64,000 nt of DNA from Gleimia hominis (GCF_032085515.1 NZ_JASXSX010000001.1:248001-312000), one strand, 5' to 3'; positions 8,388-17,245 are shown, counted from the first letter of the stretch. Notes: generated by a model from the sequence alone, not told the origin. Program-made: numbers and translations.

Positions 8388-10673
8388 CTACAACCCGCAC
8401 GCCGTTATTCGATACAACGTACTTTCACCCGCTTGAGCTACAACCTCAAACCCTTTGGAAGTATCCACCCCGTAGAAACCCGGCCACTTTTTCGACCGGG
8501 GCGTCGAATAATAATTCCTATCTGGTGACTCAAAAAAGTAGCGCACATCCATCTTCCGCAATGCCGCGCACACCGCCTGGTCCGAGTGGATATTCTTAAA
8601 CCCAGACACCAAATGCCGCACCTGTTTATCGGGTTCAGTAATAGACAGTTGAGGGAACAGCACCCGGTTACCGCCCAGCGCCTGGAAATACACCGTGCCC
8701 TGCGACGGATCCCCAATCACCGCCCCATCCAGCTTCGCGGACCGCGCCAACTGCAGTTCCTGCGCCGACGCCATCCCTGCCTTACCAAGATTCTGAGGGT
8801 CATAAACCGTGCGCAGCGCCGCCACACGCGTATCAAACGACAGTACGCACACCAGTGCCACAACCACCGGAACTGCAACCGCCATCCAGCGCCGCCCCCG
8901 CGCGCGGGCAACGCACCAGCGCCACGCACTGTGCACCCCAAGAGCAGCGAGCGGCACCACAACCACCATCATCGCGCCCGCAATCCGCCGCCCATCCGTG
9001 TACCAGGGGCCCGCGAGGAACCTCAGGCCAAAATCTGGGGCATTCGCCAAGAACAACAAGAATGCGAACACCAGCCACGACCCCGCTAACCAACGCGGCC
9101 CCACTGTGGCGAAATCGCGTGTAATTGGGCGGCGGCACAATGCGCGCAACCCCAGTGCGATCAACGCAACGAGGCCCGCAGAGTACAGCACGTACCCAAC
9201 TGTGGTTGGAAACGGTGGGGCGGGCATGAACGGGCGGATCAGGGCGGCACCCCACGAGTGGTCGCGGGCAAACGAACCAACAGAGCGGGTCAGCGGGCTC
9301 ATCGCCAACCCCGCGAGCGCCCCCACCAGCACTAGAATCACGGCAGCGAGCCCGCCGGCGACACCACGTGCCCCACGCTGCCAAGCCGACCGGATCCGAG
9401 TGATAAACCACGCGACCACCGGGACAACAACCACCGCGAACGCGTTAAAGAAACTAATCGGATGCAGCCCAACCGCACCCACCGCAGCCACCAGCCACAC
9501 CGCCAGCAGCGCCACCACGGAACGCAGCGGGGCCGGGGTTTGCACACCATTTGCTACTTGCCCAGAGGGAAAATCACCTGGAAGCGAATCACCTGACGCC
9601 AACCCACCTGGAAGCAAATCACCTGACGCCAACCCACCTGGAAGCGAATCACCTGACGCTAAATCACTGGGCGGCAGATTACCGCGGGAGGCGCTGGAGC
9701 GCGTTTTGTTATGGAGGCTTCCCTTTTCGCTAGGCGTCGCCTTGCTGGCACGGATTATCCGGGTCTCCACTCGGCCGGCCAGTATGCGTCCCAAGTGCAC
9801 GGACACGGTAATCAGTGCAGGCAGCATCGCGATCGAAAACGCGTTCGGCCACTGCGCGTACATAGAGATGAAATCCGCGGGAAAAGACATGGCAAACCCG
9901 GCCAGTACAATCCCGATCAGCTGGGCGCGGCGCGGCAACCGCAGCTGCTGCAGCAACGCCGCCATCCCCACTACCCAGCACACCACTAGCACAACGCTGG
10001 ACGCATTCACGGCCTGTGCCACTCCCGTGCCTTGCCCCAGCGGGGTGAACAGCGCGGTGAACGCATGCCACCCGTCTGGATAATACGTGTTTGAGGGGTC
10101 ATGGCCCATCATCGGGTCTAACGCGCCGATGGGGAACGCCTCATGAGTTTTCGAAACCGTGTAAACCGCGTTCAAGTGGAACGACGGATCCCACTGCTGC
10201 AGCGGGTTACGGGCATCCACCACCCAGTACAAGGGGACTAATCCGCCGGCCACCCCAAGTCCTACCGCCACCGCCTGCAGCCAGCCAAACGTCCACTTTC
10301 CATTTAAAGCTTGCGCCTGGCCGTTACATGGGATTTGCGCCTCGCCGTCTCGCCGGGATTGCGTTTGGTTTTTGCTTGAGGTTCGTGCCCAAGCGGCGCC
10401 CAAAATAGCCAGCACACCTAAAGAGGTGAATACAAGCGTGGGGCGCCAGAGTCCCTCATGGGAATTTATGCCCAAAGAATTTGCTAGCGAACCTAAACCG
10501 AGCGGTGAAAGCCGCGAAAAAACCGCGGTCAAAACCGTGATGAACCCAAACGAAATCAGCGGCGCCACCGCAAGCGCAAACAAGGGACCCTGGTTCGCCG
10601 CGTGGCTGCGCACCCACCCGCCCTGCGCCACCAACACCACGAACATGAGCGCCGGCAGCCACAACAGAATCAT
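8388..10673 (-). CDS. Large polytopic membrane protein (DUF6541-like)
   Basis: This 761-residue protein has roughly 12-14 hydrophobic segments and a C-terminal extracytoplasmic domain of about 150 residues ending DTSKGFEVVAQAGESTLYRI. The layout resembles the actinobacterial DUF6541 family of large membrane proteins, which look like lipid-linked glycosyltransferases of the GT-C fold. A loop with Asp and Trp residues (QQWDPSFHLNAVYTVSKT, near residue 160) would fit the first extracytoplasmic loop of such enzymes. Between TM blocks there is a low-complexity insert with three 10-residue repeats of the type GLASGDSLPG. Its ATG overlaps the dedA stop by 4 bp, so the two are co-translated. A function in envelope glycan synthesis is inference. 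Confidence 0.65.
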   Translation of the reverse strand: MILLWLPALMFVVLVAQGGWVRSHAANQGPLFALAVAPLISFGFITVLTAVFSRLSPLGLGSLANSLGINSHEGLWRPTLVFTSLGVLAILGAAWARTSSKNQTQSRRDGEAQIPCNGQAQALNGKWTFGWLQAVAVGLGVAGGLVPLYWVVDARNPLQQWDPSFHLNAVYTVSKTHEAFPIGALDPMMGHDPSNTYYPDGWHAFTALFTPLGQGTGVAQAVNASSVVLVVCWVVGMAALLQQLRLPRRAQLIGIVLAGFAMSFPADFISMYAQWPNAFSIAMLPALITVSVHLGRILAGRVETRIIRASKATPSEKGSLHNKTRSSASRGNLPPSDLASGDSLPGGLASGDLLPGGLASGDSLPGDFPSGQVANGVQTPAPLRSVVALLAVWLVAAVGAVGLHPISFFNAFAVVVVPVVAWFITRIRSAWQRGARGVAGGLAAVILVLVGALAGLAMSPLTRSVGSFARDHSWGAALIRPFMPAPPFPTTVGYVLYSAGLVALIALGLRALCRRPITRDFATVGPRWLAGSWLVFAFLLFLANAPDFGLRFLAGPWYTDGRRIAGAMMVVVVPLAALGVHSAWRWCVARARGRRWMAVAVPVVVALVCVLSFDTRVAALRTVYDPQNLGKAGMASAQELQLARSAKLDGAVIGDPSQGTVYFQALGGNRVLFPQLSITEPDKQVRHLVSGFKNIHSDQAVCAALRKMDVRYFFESPDRNYYSTPRSKKWPGFYGVDTSKGFEVVAQAGESTLYRITACGL
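9580..9669. repeat. 30-bp tandem repeat, three units, inside the DUF6541-like gene
   Basis: Three nearly identical 30-bp units start at 9580, 9610 and 9640, with a decayed unit on each side. They encode repeats of GLASGDSLPG type. The period is a multiple of three, so copy changes would lengthen or shorten a loop without a frameshift. Confidence 0.85.
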
Positions 10674-11551
10674 GCGCGATCCCCCTCATTCGCATCCTGT
10701 TTCGAAGCACCCGAGCTGGAAGCGTCCGAGGTGGAAATGTCCCGGCGGGAAGCACCCGGGGTGGACGCGTCCAAATCGGAAGCGGGCACGTTCGAAGCAC
10801 CCGGGCGGGAAGCACCCGAGGTGGAAACGTCCCCGCGGTAAATGTCCGACGTGGAAACGTCCGGGCGGGAAGCACCCGAGCGGGAAACGTCTTTTTTCTT
10901 TTCACGCGCGCGGTGCAGCAGAAACTCAACGAGCATGGGAAGGAGGGACACGAATACGATCACCAGGATAATTACGGACAGGTTGTCGTGGATGAACTGC
11001 ACGCCCCCAAGTGCGGCGCCCAGGACGGTCAGGCCCGAACCCCACAGCAGGGCCCCCACCAGGTTCCACAGCAAAAACCGTACGTGGTGGTACCGCGCCA
11101 TCCCCGCAACGAGCGGCACAAATGTGCGCACAAACGGGACGAACCGGCCAATCACCAGCGCGCGCCCACCGTAGCGGGCAAAGAAGTTCTCTGCCTGCAC
11201 TAAATACTCTGTTTTTAAGATCCGCGCGTCGTCTTTAAACAACCTGCGGCCAAACCGCGCTCCCAACCAGTACCCCACCTGGGAACCCGCGAGCGCACAC
11301 ACGCCAATCACCGCCACCAAGCTCCACAGGTGCAACCCCAGCTGCTCGTGCAGCAGTCCAGCGGAAAACACTAGTGAATCCCCGGGCAGCACGGGGAACA
11401 GGACGCCCGATTCGATAAACACAATCAGCGCCACACCCGCCAGTACCCACGGGCCCAACGCGAGCAGCAGCGACTCTGGGTCTTTGAACCAGTTAATGAA
11501 CGATTCCAACCACTGCGGCAAATACGCCAACGCGGCAGCCAGTGCAGTCAC
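10670..11551 (-). CDS. DedA-family membrane protein with pentapeptide-repeat tail
   Basis: Residues 1-215 form a standard DedA/SNARE-associated domain. The signature GRFVPFVRTFVPLVAG is at 135-150, the motif ESGVLFPVLPGDSL at 47-60, and four to five membrane helices are visible. DedA proteins act as membrane lipid transporters; several flip undecaprenyl phosphate or phospholipids. After a basic stop (REKKKD) comes a 72-residue cytosolic tail made of 14 five-residue repeats, consensus S-[TRN]-x-[DG]-[VAI]. The tail is not part of the known family and resembles pentapeptide repeats but lacks the regular Leu/Phe centre. The gene is the first of a pair with the downstream DUF6541-like gene (4-bp overlap). 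Confidence 0.85.
   Translation of the reverse strand: MTALAAALAYLPQWLESFINWFKDPESLLLALGPWVLAGVALIVFIESGVLFPVLPGDSLVFSAGLLHEQLGLHLWSLVAVIGVCALAGSQVGYWLGARFGRRLFKDDARILKTEYLVQAENFFARYGGRALVIGRFVPFVRTFVPLVAGMARYHHVRFLLWNLVGALLWGSGLTVLGAALGGVQFIHDNLSVIILVIVFVSLLPMLVEFLLHRAREKKKDVSRSGASRPDVSTSDIYRGDVSTSGASRPGASNVPASDLDASTPGASRRDISTSDASSSGASKQDANEGDRA
10691..10891. repeat. 15-bp repeat array encoding the DedA tail
   Basis: About 13-14 degenerate 15-bp units cover the 3' end of the DedA gene, mixing GGAAGCACCCG and GGAAACGTC blocks. The units stay in frame and encode pentads such as STSGA, SRPDV and STSDI. Confidence 0.8.
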
Positions 11552-11725
11552 CTTGGACCTCCAGTTCGTGCGGTAAACGATTCAACAGTTAAACATCTCT
11601 AAGCCTAAACGGTGCGCGCGCGTTTGCTCTTGAAAGAATCGGTGTGCTTGCACACTTGCACACACCCTGGCGGCACTAGGTCGTGGTGTTCTCACGATCC
11701 CGCGTGTTTGCGTAAGCTGGAAACC

Positions 11726-14281
11726 ATGAGCTCCACGTCCCCTTCTGCGCTAACAGCGGTGTCGCGGCTTTCCCAACCCGTGTTAGTGTCCGACCGGATT
11801 AATGGGCGTGCTCGCCGCGCAGAAGACGCGTTCGACTTCACGTTGTGTGTGCTTGGGATTAGCTCGCTATTACTGTTGAGCACGTACGCGCATTCCACCA
11901 CCGCCGCTGTTGCGCAAGATGTGCGGTCCGCGCTCACCGATGTGCTCCACCAGATCCTGCTTCTGCCCATCACGTTCGTAGAATCCGCGTTCATCCTCAT
12001 TGCGCCCGTTGCAATCGTGGGGTACCTGCTGTTGAAAAGTCGGTTTCCACTTATTCTTGAGGCGGTAGCGGCCTCCGTAGTCACGGTCGCCATCTGTACT
12101 CTTTTGCAAGTATTCGCCCAGTACCTGCCCGCTTGGCTGCTGGGGCGCCTACTGGTTTCTTCCCAGACCGGCACGCGCGTGGCGATCGACGCGATGGCAG
12201 CGACCATGGCAACTCTTCTGACTGTTTCGGGTGAATCTAACCGCAACCGGATGATCCGCTACTCCTGGTTCGCGCTTTTTACGTTCACATCTATTCACGT
12301 TCTGCGCTCTACCCTACCGCTGTCGGGCGCGTTGATTTCCGTGCTGCTCGGCCGCCTCGTGGGAGTTGCCACGCGCTGGATAATGGGGGTCACAGAAAGC
12401 GATGAGCGCCTAACCGACCTGGTTGATGCCCTCCTCGGAATCGGAATTGTCCCCACCCAGATTGTGCGCACGGACCTGGATACGACCGAACGTCCCCTAG
12501 CTACTTTTGAAATTCATGAGGTCCCGCGCGAACGCTCCGTGTGGAACGCTCCGTTCCTACCGCTGGGCTGCAAACAGGTGGAATCGCAAGAACCTCGGGT
12601 GGTGAACGTGGAGGTACCTAGCTTGCGGCGCAGTGACGCGAACCTGCATTACGCGTGCTGGGACGAAGCGGGAAACATGTACGAACTACTGGTGCTAGAC
12701 CCCGATGCCCGCGTGTACTCACTGCTGAAAGACCTGTGGAACAACCTGCGGCTGCGCGGCCTTTCGCGCGCACTCACCACCTCCACCACCGCGATGATGG
12801 AACGCGAAGCCCTCGTCAAGATCGCAGCGCACAAAGCGGGGGTCGCCACCCCCGCTGTGCTGGGGCTCGGCGCCTCCGGAGCGCTGGCAGTCACCGTGCA
12901 GCAACGCGTCCCGGGGCTGCGTCCCCTCACCGAAATCCCAAACGAAGAACTGGACGACACCGCAATAGTGGGCCTGTACGCGGAACTGAAAACCGCGCAC
13001 GAACAAGGGGTTACGCACCGGGTGATCGACCAGAATTCGCTTGCGTTCGACGAGTCGAATAAACCGTGGCTACTTAACTGGGAAGACGGGAACGTCGCCG
13101 CCTCCTCCCTGAGTCAACGCATCGACATCGCGCAACTAGTGACCGCACTGTCCCTCAAAATAGGTGCGGAACGGGCTGTCACACTAGCGCAGCAAGTGTT
13201 TGGGGAAAAAACCATCACATTCGCCTCCCCCGCGCTTCAACCCGCGATCCTGCCCACCAGTACGCGCAAGGCACTGCGGGAAAACCGGGAAATGCTCACC
13301 GAACTGCGCTCCCACATGACCGGTGAGGTGGCCGAAGAGGAAGTACCGACCCTCAACCTGCAACGATTCTCCATGCGCACGGTTGCAATCACCATCATCG
13401 GAGTGATCGCCCTGTGGGTACTGCTCGGTTCCCTCAACTTCCAATCCGTCATCAAAGCCGTGTCGAACGCGAACCCGTGGTGGATAATCGTGGCGGTAAT
13501 CGCCTCGCTCGTCACCTACCTGGGGGCAGCGATCCCCCTCAAAGCGTTCTCCCCAGAAAAAATCTCTCTGCGCGAAGCCACGCTCGTACAGGTCGCAGCC
13601 TCAATCGTTACGATGGTGGCACCCGCCGGAGTTGGGCCCGCCGCTCTGAACCTGCGGTTCTTAAACAAGCGTCGCGTAGACACCCCGGTTGGGATTGCGA
13701 CCGTGGCGCTCGTGCAAGTGTCTCAACTGGTTATCACCATCACCGCCCTATTGTTCATCGTGATCTTCACAGGGCGTTCCGCCACCTTCGACATCGAAAC
13801 CTCCACGATTGTTTGGGTGGTGGTCGTCGTGTGCCTCATAACGATCGCAATCACCGCTGTGCCGCGTATCCGCACGTGGATTTGGAGCAAAATCGAACCC
13901 ACGTGGAACCAAATGTGGAGCCGGCTCGTGTGGATCGTCAGCGAACCCCGCCGCCTGATCATGGGCATATTAGGGAACCTGCTGAATGTCGCCGCATTCG
14001 TCACCACGTTCGGTGCGTGCCTCGCCGCGTTCAACTACTCACTGGACGTAACAACGCTAACGGTCACGTACCTGGCTTCGAACTCACTGGGCTCCGTAGT
14101 GCCCTCCCCCGGTGGGGTTGGCCCAGTGGAAGCAACCCTCACCGCAGGCCTAACCGTCGTGGGGGTACCTGGTGGGATCGCGATCTCCACCGCCCTGCTG
14201 TACCGCCTCGTCACCTTCTACGGCCGCGCGCCACTCGGGTGGATCGCCCTGCGTATCCTCCAAAAACGCGACCTCGTGTGA
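11726..14281 (+). CDS. Flippase-like membrane protein (LPG synthase TM domain, PF03706 type) with kinase-like middle domain
   Basis: The start was chosen at ATG 11726 (upstream GGAAA) rather than the longer frame, giving 851 residues. Order of parts: an N-terminal group of about 6 TM helices; a soluble domain at roughly 290-520 that looks like an aminoglycoside-phosphotransferase/ABC1-type kinase fold (EREALVKIAAHKAGVATP as the Glu helix, HRVIDQNSLAFDESNKPWLL as the catalytic loop); then about 7 TM helices of the MprF-like flippase type ending with SPGGVGPVEATLTAGL. The catalytic loop keeps an Asn, but its Asp placement is unusual (HRxxD instead of HGDL) and the metal-binding DFG/D position reads NWEDG. 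It may therefore be a pseudokinase. It is probably involved in moving a lipid or glycolipid across the membrane. The substrate is unknown. Confidence 0.75.
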   Translation: MSSTSPSALTAVSRLSQPVLVSDRINGRARRAEDAFDFTLCVLGISSLLLLSTYAHSTTAAVAQDVRSALTDVLHQILLLPITFVESAFILIAPVAIVGYLLLKSRFPLILEAVAASVVTVAICTLLQVFAQYLPAWLLGRLLVSSQTGTRVAIDAMAATMATLLTVSGESNRNRMIRYSWFALFTFTSIHVLRSTLPLSGALISVLLGRLVGVATRWIMGVTESDERLTDLVDALLGIGIVPTQIVRTDLDTTERPLATFEIHEVPRERSVWNAPFLPLGCKQVESQEPRVVNVEVPSLRRSDANLHYACWDEAGNMYELLVLDPDARVYSLLKDLWNNLRLRGLSRALTTSTTAMMEREALVKIAAHKAGVATPAVLGLGASGALAVTVQQRVPGLRPLTEIPNEELDDTAIVGLYAELKTAHEQGVTHRVIDQNSLAFDESNKPWLLNWEDGNVAASSLSQRIDIAQLVTALSLKIGAERAVTLAQQVFGEKTITFASPALQPAILPTSTRKALRENREMLTELRSHMTGEVAEEEVPTLNLQRFSMRTVAITIIGVIALWVLLGSLNFQSVIKAVSNANPWWIIVAVIASLVTYLGAAIPLKAFSPEKISLREATLVQVAASIVTMVAPAGVGPAALNLRFLNKRRVDTPVGIATVALVQVSQLVITITALLFIVIFTGRSATFDIETSTIVWVVVVVCLITIAITAVPRIRTWIWSKIEPTWNQMWSRLVWIVSEPRRLIMGILGNLLNVAAFVTTFGACLAAFNYSLDVTTLTVTYLASNSLGSVVPSPGGVGPVEATLTAGLTVVGVPGGIAISTALLYRLVTFYGRAPLGWIALRILQKRDLV

Positions 14282-14456
14282 ACCTCACTGACGGAAACGG
14301 ACGCGGGTTAAACGCGCGGCGGAACCAGATGGGTTACCCAACGGGCGCTTAGTCAAATGCGGGCGCTCCAAAAAGCAGTCGCGCGGCGAAACCGGGCGGG
14401 CTGCCTGCATAACCGGGCAGACTTTGAAACCGGGCGGGCGCCTCACACGCCCACAG

Positions 14457-14500
14457 GCATCTTGCTTTCAAAAGGCTTGGGCACATGTGAGATGCTTTTT
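14457..14500 (+). promoter_or_regulatory. Hairpin with T-run ending two bases before the DsbA-like start codon
   Basis: GCATCT (14457-14462) pairs with AGATGC (14490-14495), followed by TTTTT (14496-14500). A smaller GCTTT/AAAGGC pairing lies in the loop. As a terminator it would end the flippase transcript, but it overlaps the initiation region of the next gene, so attenuation or translation control is possible. Confidence 0.4.
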
Positions 14501-14502
14501 CT

Positions 14503-15348
14503 ATGGGAAAATCACAAGACACGCGACCTAACAAGCCGGGTACATCGAGTAAAGGTAATCGGGCCCTGAAGATTCTGATCGCAGCTGCCGCCGTCGCCTT
14601 GGTGCTAGTGATCGCGTTCTATGCAACTAAGTCGTGGAATAGTGATTCGCAAGAGGGTGCGGCCCCAACCGGTGAGAACACGGCGCCGCAAGATTCCCAA
14701 TCGGACTCGGGCAAGGCACAGCAGAGTGAGGGCGCGATCGAAGATGAGTACGCGCAAACTCCTCCGGATACAAATATTCAGCAAGTACTACAGCAGCAAG
14801 CGCATCGGGAAGAAGGTGACCCGCGAGCCCTCGGGCCAGTGGATGCGCCCGTGGTGATGGTGATGATGGAAGACTACTCGTGCCCAATGTGCACCAAGTT
14901 TTTTCACGAAACTTTCCCGGCTTTGAAAAAGCTAACGGATGAGGGGAAGTTGCGCCTAGAGTTTCGCAACAACGTGATTTTCCGCAACTACGGTTCTGAC
15001 ATCGCGGCGTACGGTGGGCAGGCTGCGGCGAACCAGGGGCATTTCTGGCAGTTCGTGCAGCACGCGTACTCCGTGGCAGGTAACGGCCACCCCGAGTACA
15101 CGCGCGACACCGTGTTAGAAATCGCCCAGGCCAGTGGAATTAAAGATATGCAGAAGTTTGAGGCCGATTTAGACTCGGCGCAAACCAAGCAGACCGTGGA
15201 GTTAGAAACCCAGAAAGCCCAGCAGGAACTGAACATTCTATCCACCCCGTTCAGTGCGATTAACAAAACTTACATTTCTGGTGCCTACCCCACGCAGTAC
15301 TTCTTGAATACCATTAAGAAGCAGGCTGAAGAGGCTTCCACGAAGTAG
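14503..15348 (+). CDS. Membrane-anchored DsbA-like thiol-disulfide oxidoreductase
   Basis: This 281-residue protein has a basic cytosolic start, one TM anchor (about 21-41), an acidic Ser/Gln-rich linker (45-105) and a thioredoxin-fold DsbA-type domain. Its active site SCPMC holds Cys127 and Cys130 with CxxC spacing; the dipeptide PM differs from the PH of classic DsbA. It would form or isomerise disulfides in secreted proteins outside the membrane. The CcdA-like gene follows after 9 bp, and the pairing suggests that protein recycles this one's thiols. No better start codon is available although the RBS is weak. Confidence 0.85.
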   Translation: MGKSQDTRPNKPGTSSKGNRALKILIAAAAVALVLVIAFYATKSWNSDSQEGAAPTGENTAPQDSQSDSGKAQQSEGAIEDEYAQTPPDTNIQQVLQQQAHREEGDPRALGPVDAPVVMVMMEDYSCPMCTKFFHETFPALKKLTDEGKLRLEFRNNVIFRNYGSDIAAYGGQAAANQGHFWQFVQHAYSVAGNGHPEYTRDTVLEIAQASGIKDMQKFEADLDSAQTKQTVELETQKAQQELNILSTPFSAINKTYISGAYPTQYFLNTIKKQAEEASTK

Positions 15349-15357
15349 GGGGCAAGT

Positions 15358-16311
15358 ATGGAAATCGGCTATTTAGCAGCGTTTCTTGGTGGTGTGTTAA
15401 CCCTGGTGGCACCGTGTTCCGCGCTCTTGCTACCCGCATTTTTCGCGTACGCGTTCACATCCCCGCGGGTTTTGGTTTCCCGCACGTTCGCCCTGCTGCT
15501 TGGGATCCTGGCGGTCACGGTTCCGATGGGTGCGTTTGCAGCAACGATCGGTGGTTTTATTCGCAGTCACACGGCAACAATCGCCACTGTGTTGGGCGTG
15601 CTGGTTCTGCTGTTCGGTATAGCCCACGCGTTCGCCGTTTCGCTCCCCACCCCAGCGGTGGCGTCGCGGTTGATGGCGCGGGGCACAAAACGTTCCGCAA
15701 ACAAGGCTCCGTCTGTTTTGGCAGTGTTCGCCTTGGGCGCAGGTTACTCGCTGGCTGCCATTGGCTGCTCCGGCCCCATTTTGGGAGCAGTGCTTGCCGG
15801 CGCCGCGTGGGGTGGTTCCACGATTACTGGTATGGCGCTCATGGTTTGTTTCAGTTTGGGAATGGCCCTGCCAATCGGCGTGTTGGCGTGGGCGTGGGAA
15901 GCATTCGACATCGCTCAAAAAGGGTGGTTACGCCCCCGGCCCGTGCAGGTACTGGGGCGGTCAACCACGTGGCTTAACCTAATTTCCGGGACCATTTTCG
16001 CCCTCCTCGGACTGGTCCTCATTTTTACGGGCGGGCAAATTAACCTGCCGAGTCTGCTGGATTCTTCCACGCAGGTTGCTTGGGAAACACGCATTCTCGC
16101 AGTCAGTAAAGCCGTTCCCCCCTGGGTTTTCCCTGCTTTACTTGCCTTGTTAGCCACCTATTTAATCGTGAGGCTGTGGGGCAAACACTCCGCCCGCAAA
16201 CAAACCCAAGCTGCCTTAGAAGAAACTACGCGCTCAGATAGGCCCGGTGAAGTTACTGCGGCCTCCACCACTCAATCCAGACTGGAAGATAGTTCTGATG
16301 CGGCTGAGTAA
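15358..16311 (+). CDS. CcdA/DsbD-type transmembrane thiol reductase
   Basis: This 317-residue protein has about six to seven TM helices of the CcdA/DsbD-beta family. The two membrane cysteines sit in VAPCSALLLP (Cys20) and AIGCSGPILG (Cys137), the conserved pair that relays electrons from cytosolic thioredoxin to extracytoplasmic partners. The C-terminal 45 residues are polar and low in complexity. The RBS GGGGGCAAGT is 9 bp after the DsbA-like stop. No cytochrome c assembly genes are nearby, so the likely partner is the adjacent DsbA-like protein. Confidence 0.85.
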   Translation: MEIGYLAAFLGGVLTLVAPCSALLLPAFFAYAFTSPRVLVSRTFALLLGILAVTVPMGAFAATIGGFIRSHTATIATVLGVLVLLFGIAHAFAVSLPTPAVASRLMARGTKRSANKAPSVLAVFALGAGYSLAAIGCSGPILGAVLAGAAWGGSTITGMALMVCFSLGMALPIGVLAWAWEAFDIAQKGWLRPRPVQVLGRSTTWLNLISGTIFALLGLVLIFTGGQINLPSLLDSSTQVAWETRILAVSKAVPPWVFPALLALLATYLIVRLWGKHSARKQTQAALEETTRSDRPGEVTAASTTQSRLEDSSDAAE

Positions 16312-17116
16312 GAAGCGGGGACTAGCGCGGTTTTGCACGGAGTTCGCCGCTATTCTTGCCGTTTTACTGGTCTTCGGGGTGGCGGGGCACTTCGCGGCCG
16401 TACATTTGCTTTCAAAAGACATTCCAGCGCTGGCGAAACTGCATTACTGGCAGCCAGCACTGTTTGAAATCTCCGTTCCCGTGTTCGTCTCCGCTTTGAT
16501 GGCGCGCGCTTGGTTACGCCGATCCCGACTGTCTTACGTCACGTGGACGGAACCGGAATACGTTCCTCCCTCTAAAGGCGGGCGAGCCCCCACGTACGCT
16601 CCCCCGTTGGACACCGATGATGACGTGCGGTTCGGCTCCGCCCTGTCCGCAGAACCCGAACCGTTCTACGACTTGCATATTCAACCGCGGATTTCGCGCC
16701 TATGGTGGCTGATGGGTGTGCTGACGGTGCTGGGGATAATCATCATCATCGCGTATGCACTGAACGAGTCCGACATTTCCACCAGCGAGTTCACCGTCGG
16801 GTTCCTCACTGCCGCAGTTTGGGCGGGATCACAAGAGTACGTATTGCGTGGCTTCGTCGTCGCCCGGGCACGCACGTTCATTCGCCGTGACCACTGGGTG
16901 GCGCTGGTAGTTATGCTCGCGTCCACCCTGTGCATACTACCCCTAGCTCTAACTGCCCGCACACACACCTACATGATCGTCGTCGCCCTTTCCGGGCCGA
17001 TCACCGGGGTGCTCCTATTTTCACTGCGCCGCATGTTCAACACACTGTGGGCACCCATCACCGCCCAGTTCCTGTTTATCCTCACCTTCTTCGTCCTCCT
17101 AAGCCCCTACAAATAG
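16298..17116 (+). CDS. CPBP-like intramembrane protein with altered EExxxR motif
   Basis: This is a membrane protein with about eight TM segments. The start was placed at ATG 16298 (GGAAG upstream, 14-nt overlap with the previous gene); a GTG at 16247 would add 17 residues. The second half resembles CPBP/Abi intramembrane proteases: SQEYVLRG stands where EExxxR is expected, and here the first Glu is Gln179 with Glu180 and Arg184 kept. The remaining family His motifs are not obvious, so protease activity is doubtful. Residues 70-110 form a Pro/Tyr-rich cytosolic loop. Its translational coupling to the ccdA-like gene suggests a role in the same envelope process. Confidence 0.6.
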   Translation: MRLSKKRGLARFCTEFAAILAVLLVFGVAGHFAAVHLLSKDIPALAKLHYWQPALFEISVPVFVSALMARAWLRRSRLSYVTWTEPEYVPPSKGGRAPTYAPPLDTDDDVRFGSALSAEPEPFYDLHIQPRISRLWWLMGVLTVLGIIIIIAYALNESDISTSEFTVGFLTAAVWAGSQEYVLRGFVVARARTFIRRDHWVALVVMLASTLCILPLALTARTHTYMIVVALSGPITGVLLFSLRRMFNTLWAPITAQFLFILTFFVLLSPYK

Positions 17117-17144
17117 GCGGGTGCCAGAAAACTATTCACCCGCC
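17116..17144 (+). terminator. Hairpin at the 3' end of the CPBP-like gene
   Basis: GGCGGGTG (17116-17123) pairs with CACCCGCC (17137-17144) around a 13-nt loop, just at the stop codon. No T-run follows. It marks the edge before the AT-rich island. Confidence 0.5.
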
Positions 17145-17216
17145 ACCCCATCGCTAGTCCTTTCGTCGTACTTCCTTGGAGTTTTAGTGAGAAGGTGACG
17201 ATCTGGTGGAAAACTC

Positions 17217-17245
17217 TTGTCAGGTCGATAACGATCTTGTACTCT
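17217..17245 (+). promoter_or_regulatory. Candidate sigma-70 type promoter of the amidase gene
   Basis: TTGTCA (17217-17222), a 17-bp spacer and TACTCT (17240-17245) lie 60 bp before the amidase ATG. It is read by eye only; a second TATAGT box is at 17267-17272. Confidence 0.4.

Noticed and set aside
8809..10083. 424-codon open frame on the plus strand across the DUF6541-like gene
   Set aside because: It is antisense to a well-supported membrane protein, has no RBS and a random-looking Thr/Ala/Arg-rich product. Long antisense frames are common in GC-rich coding DNA.
10372..10971. 199-codon plus-strand frame covering the DedA pentad repeats, rich in Lys/Pro/Trp
   Set aside because: The repetitive look comes from the 15-bp repeats read in the other strand; the DedA frame explains the sequence.
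13414..14352. 312-codon frame overlapping the flippase-like gene on the same strand
   Set aside because: It is a +1-type shadow of the flippase gene with an Arg/His-rich product and no ribosome binding site.
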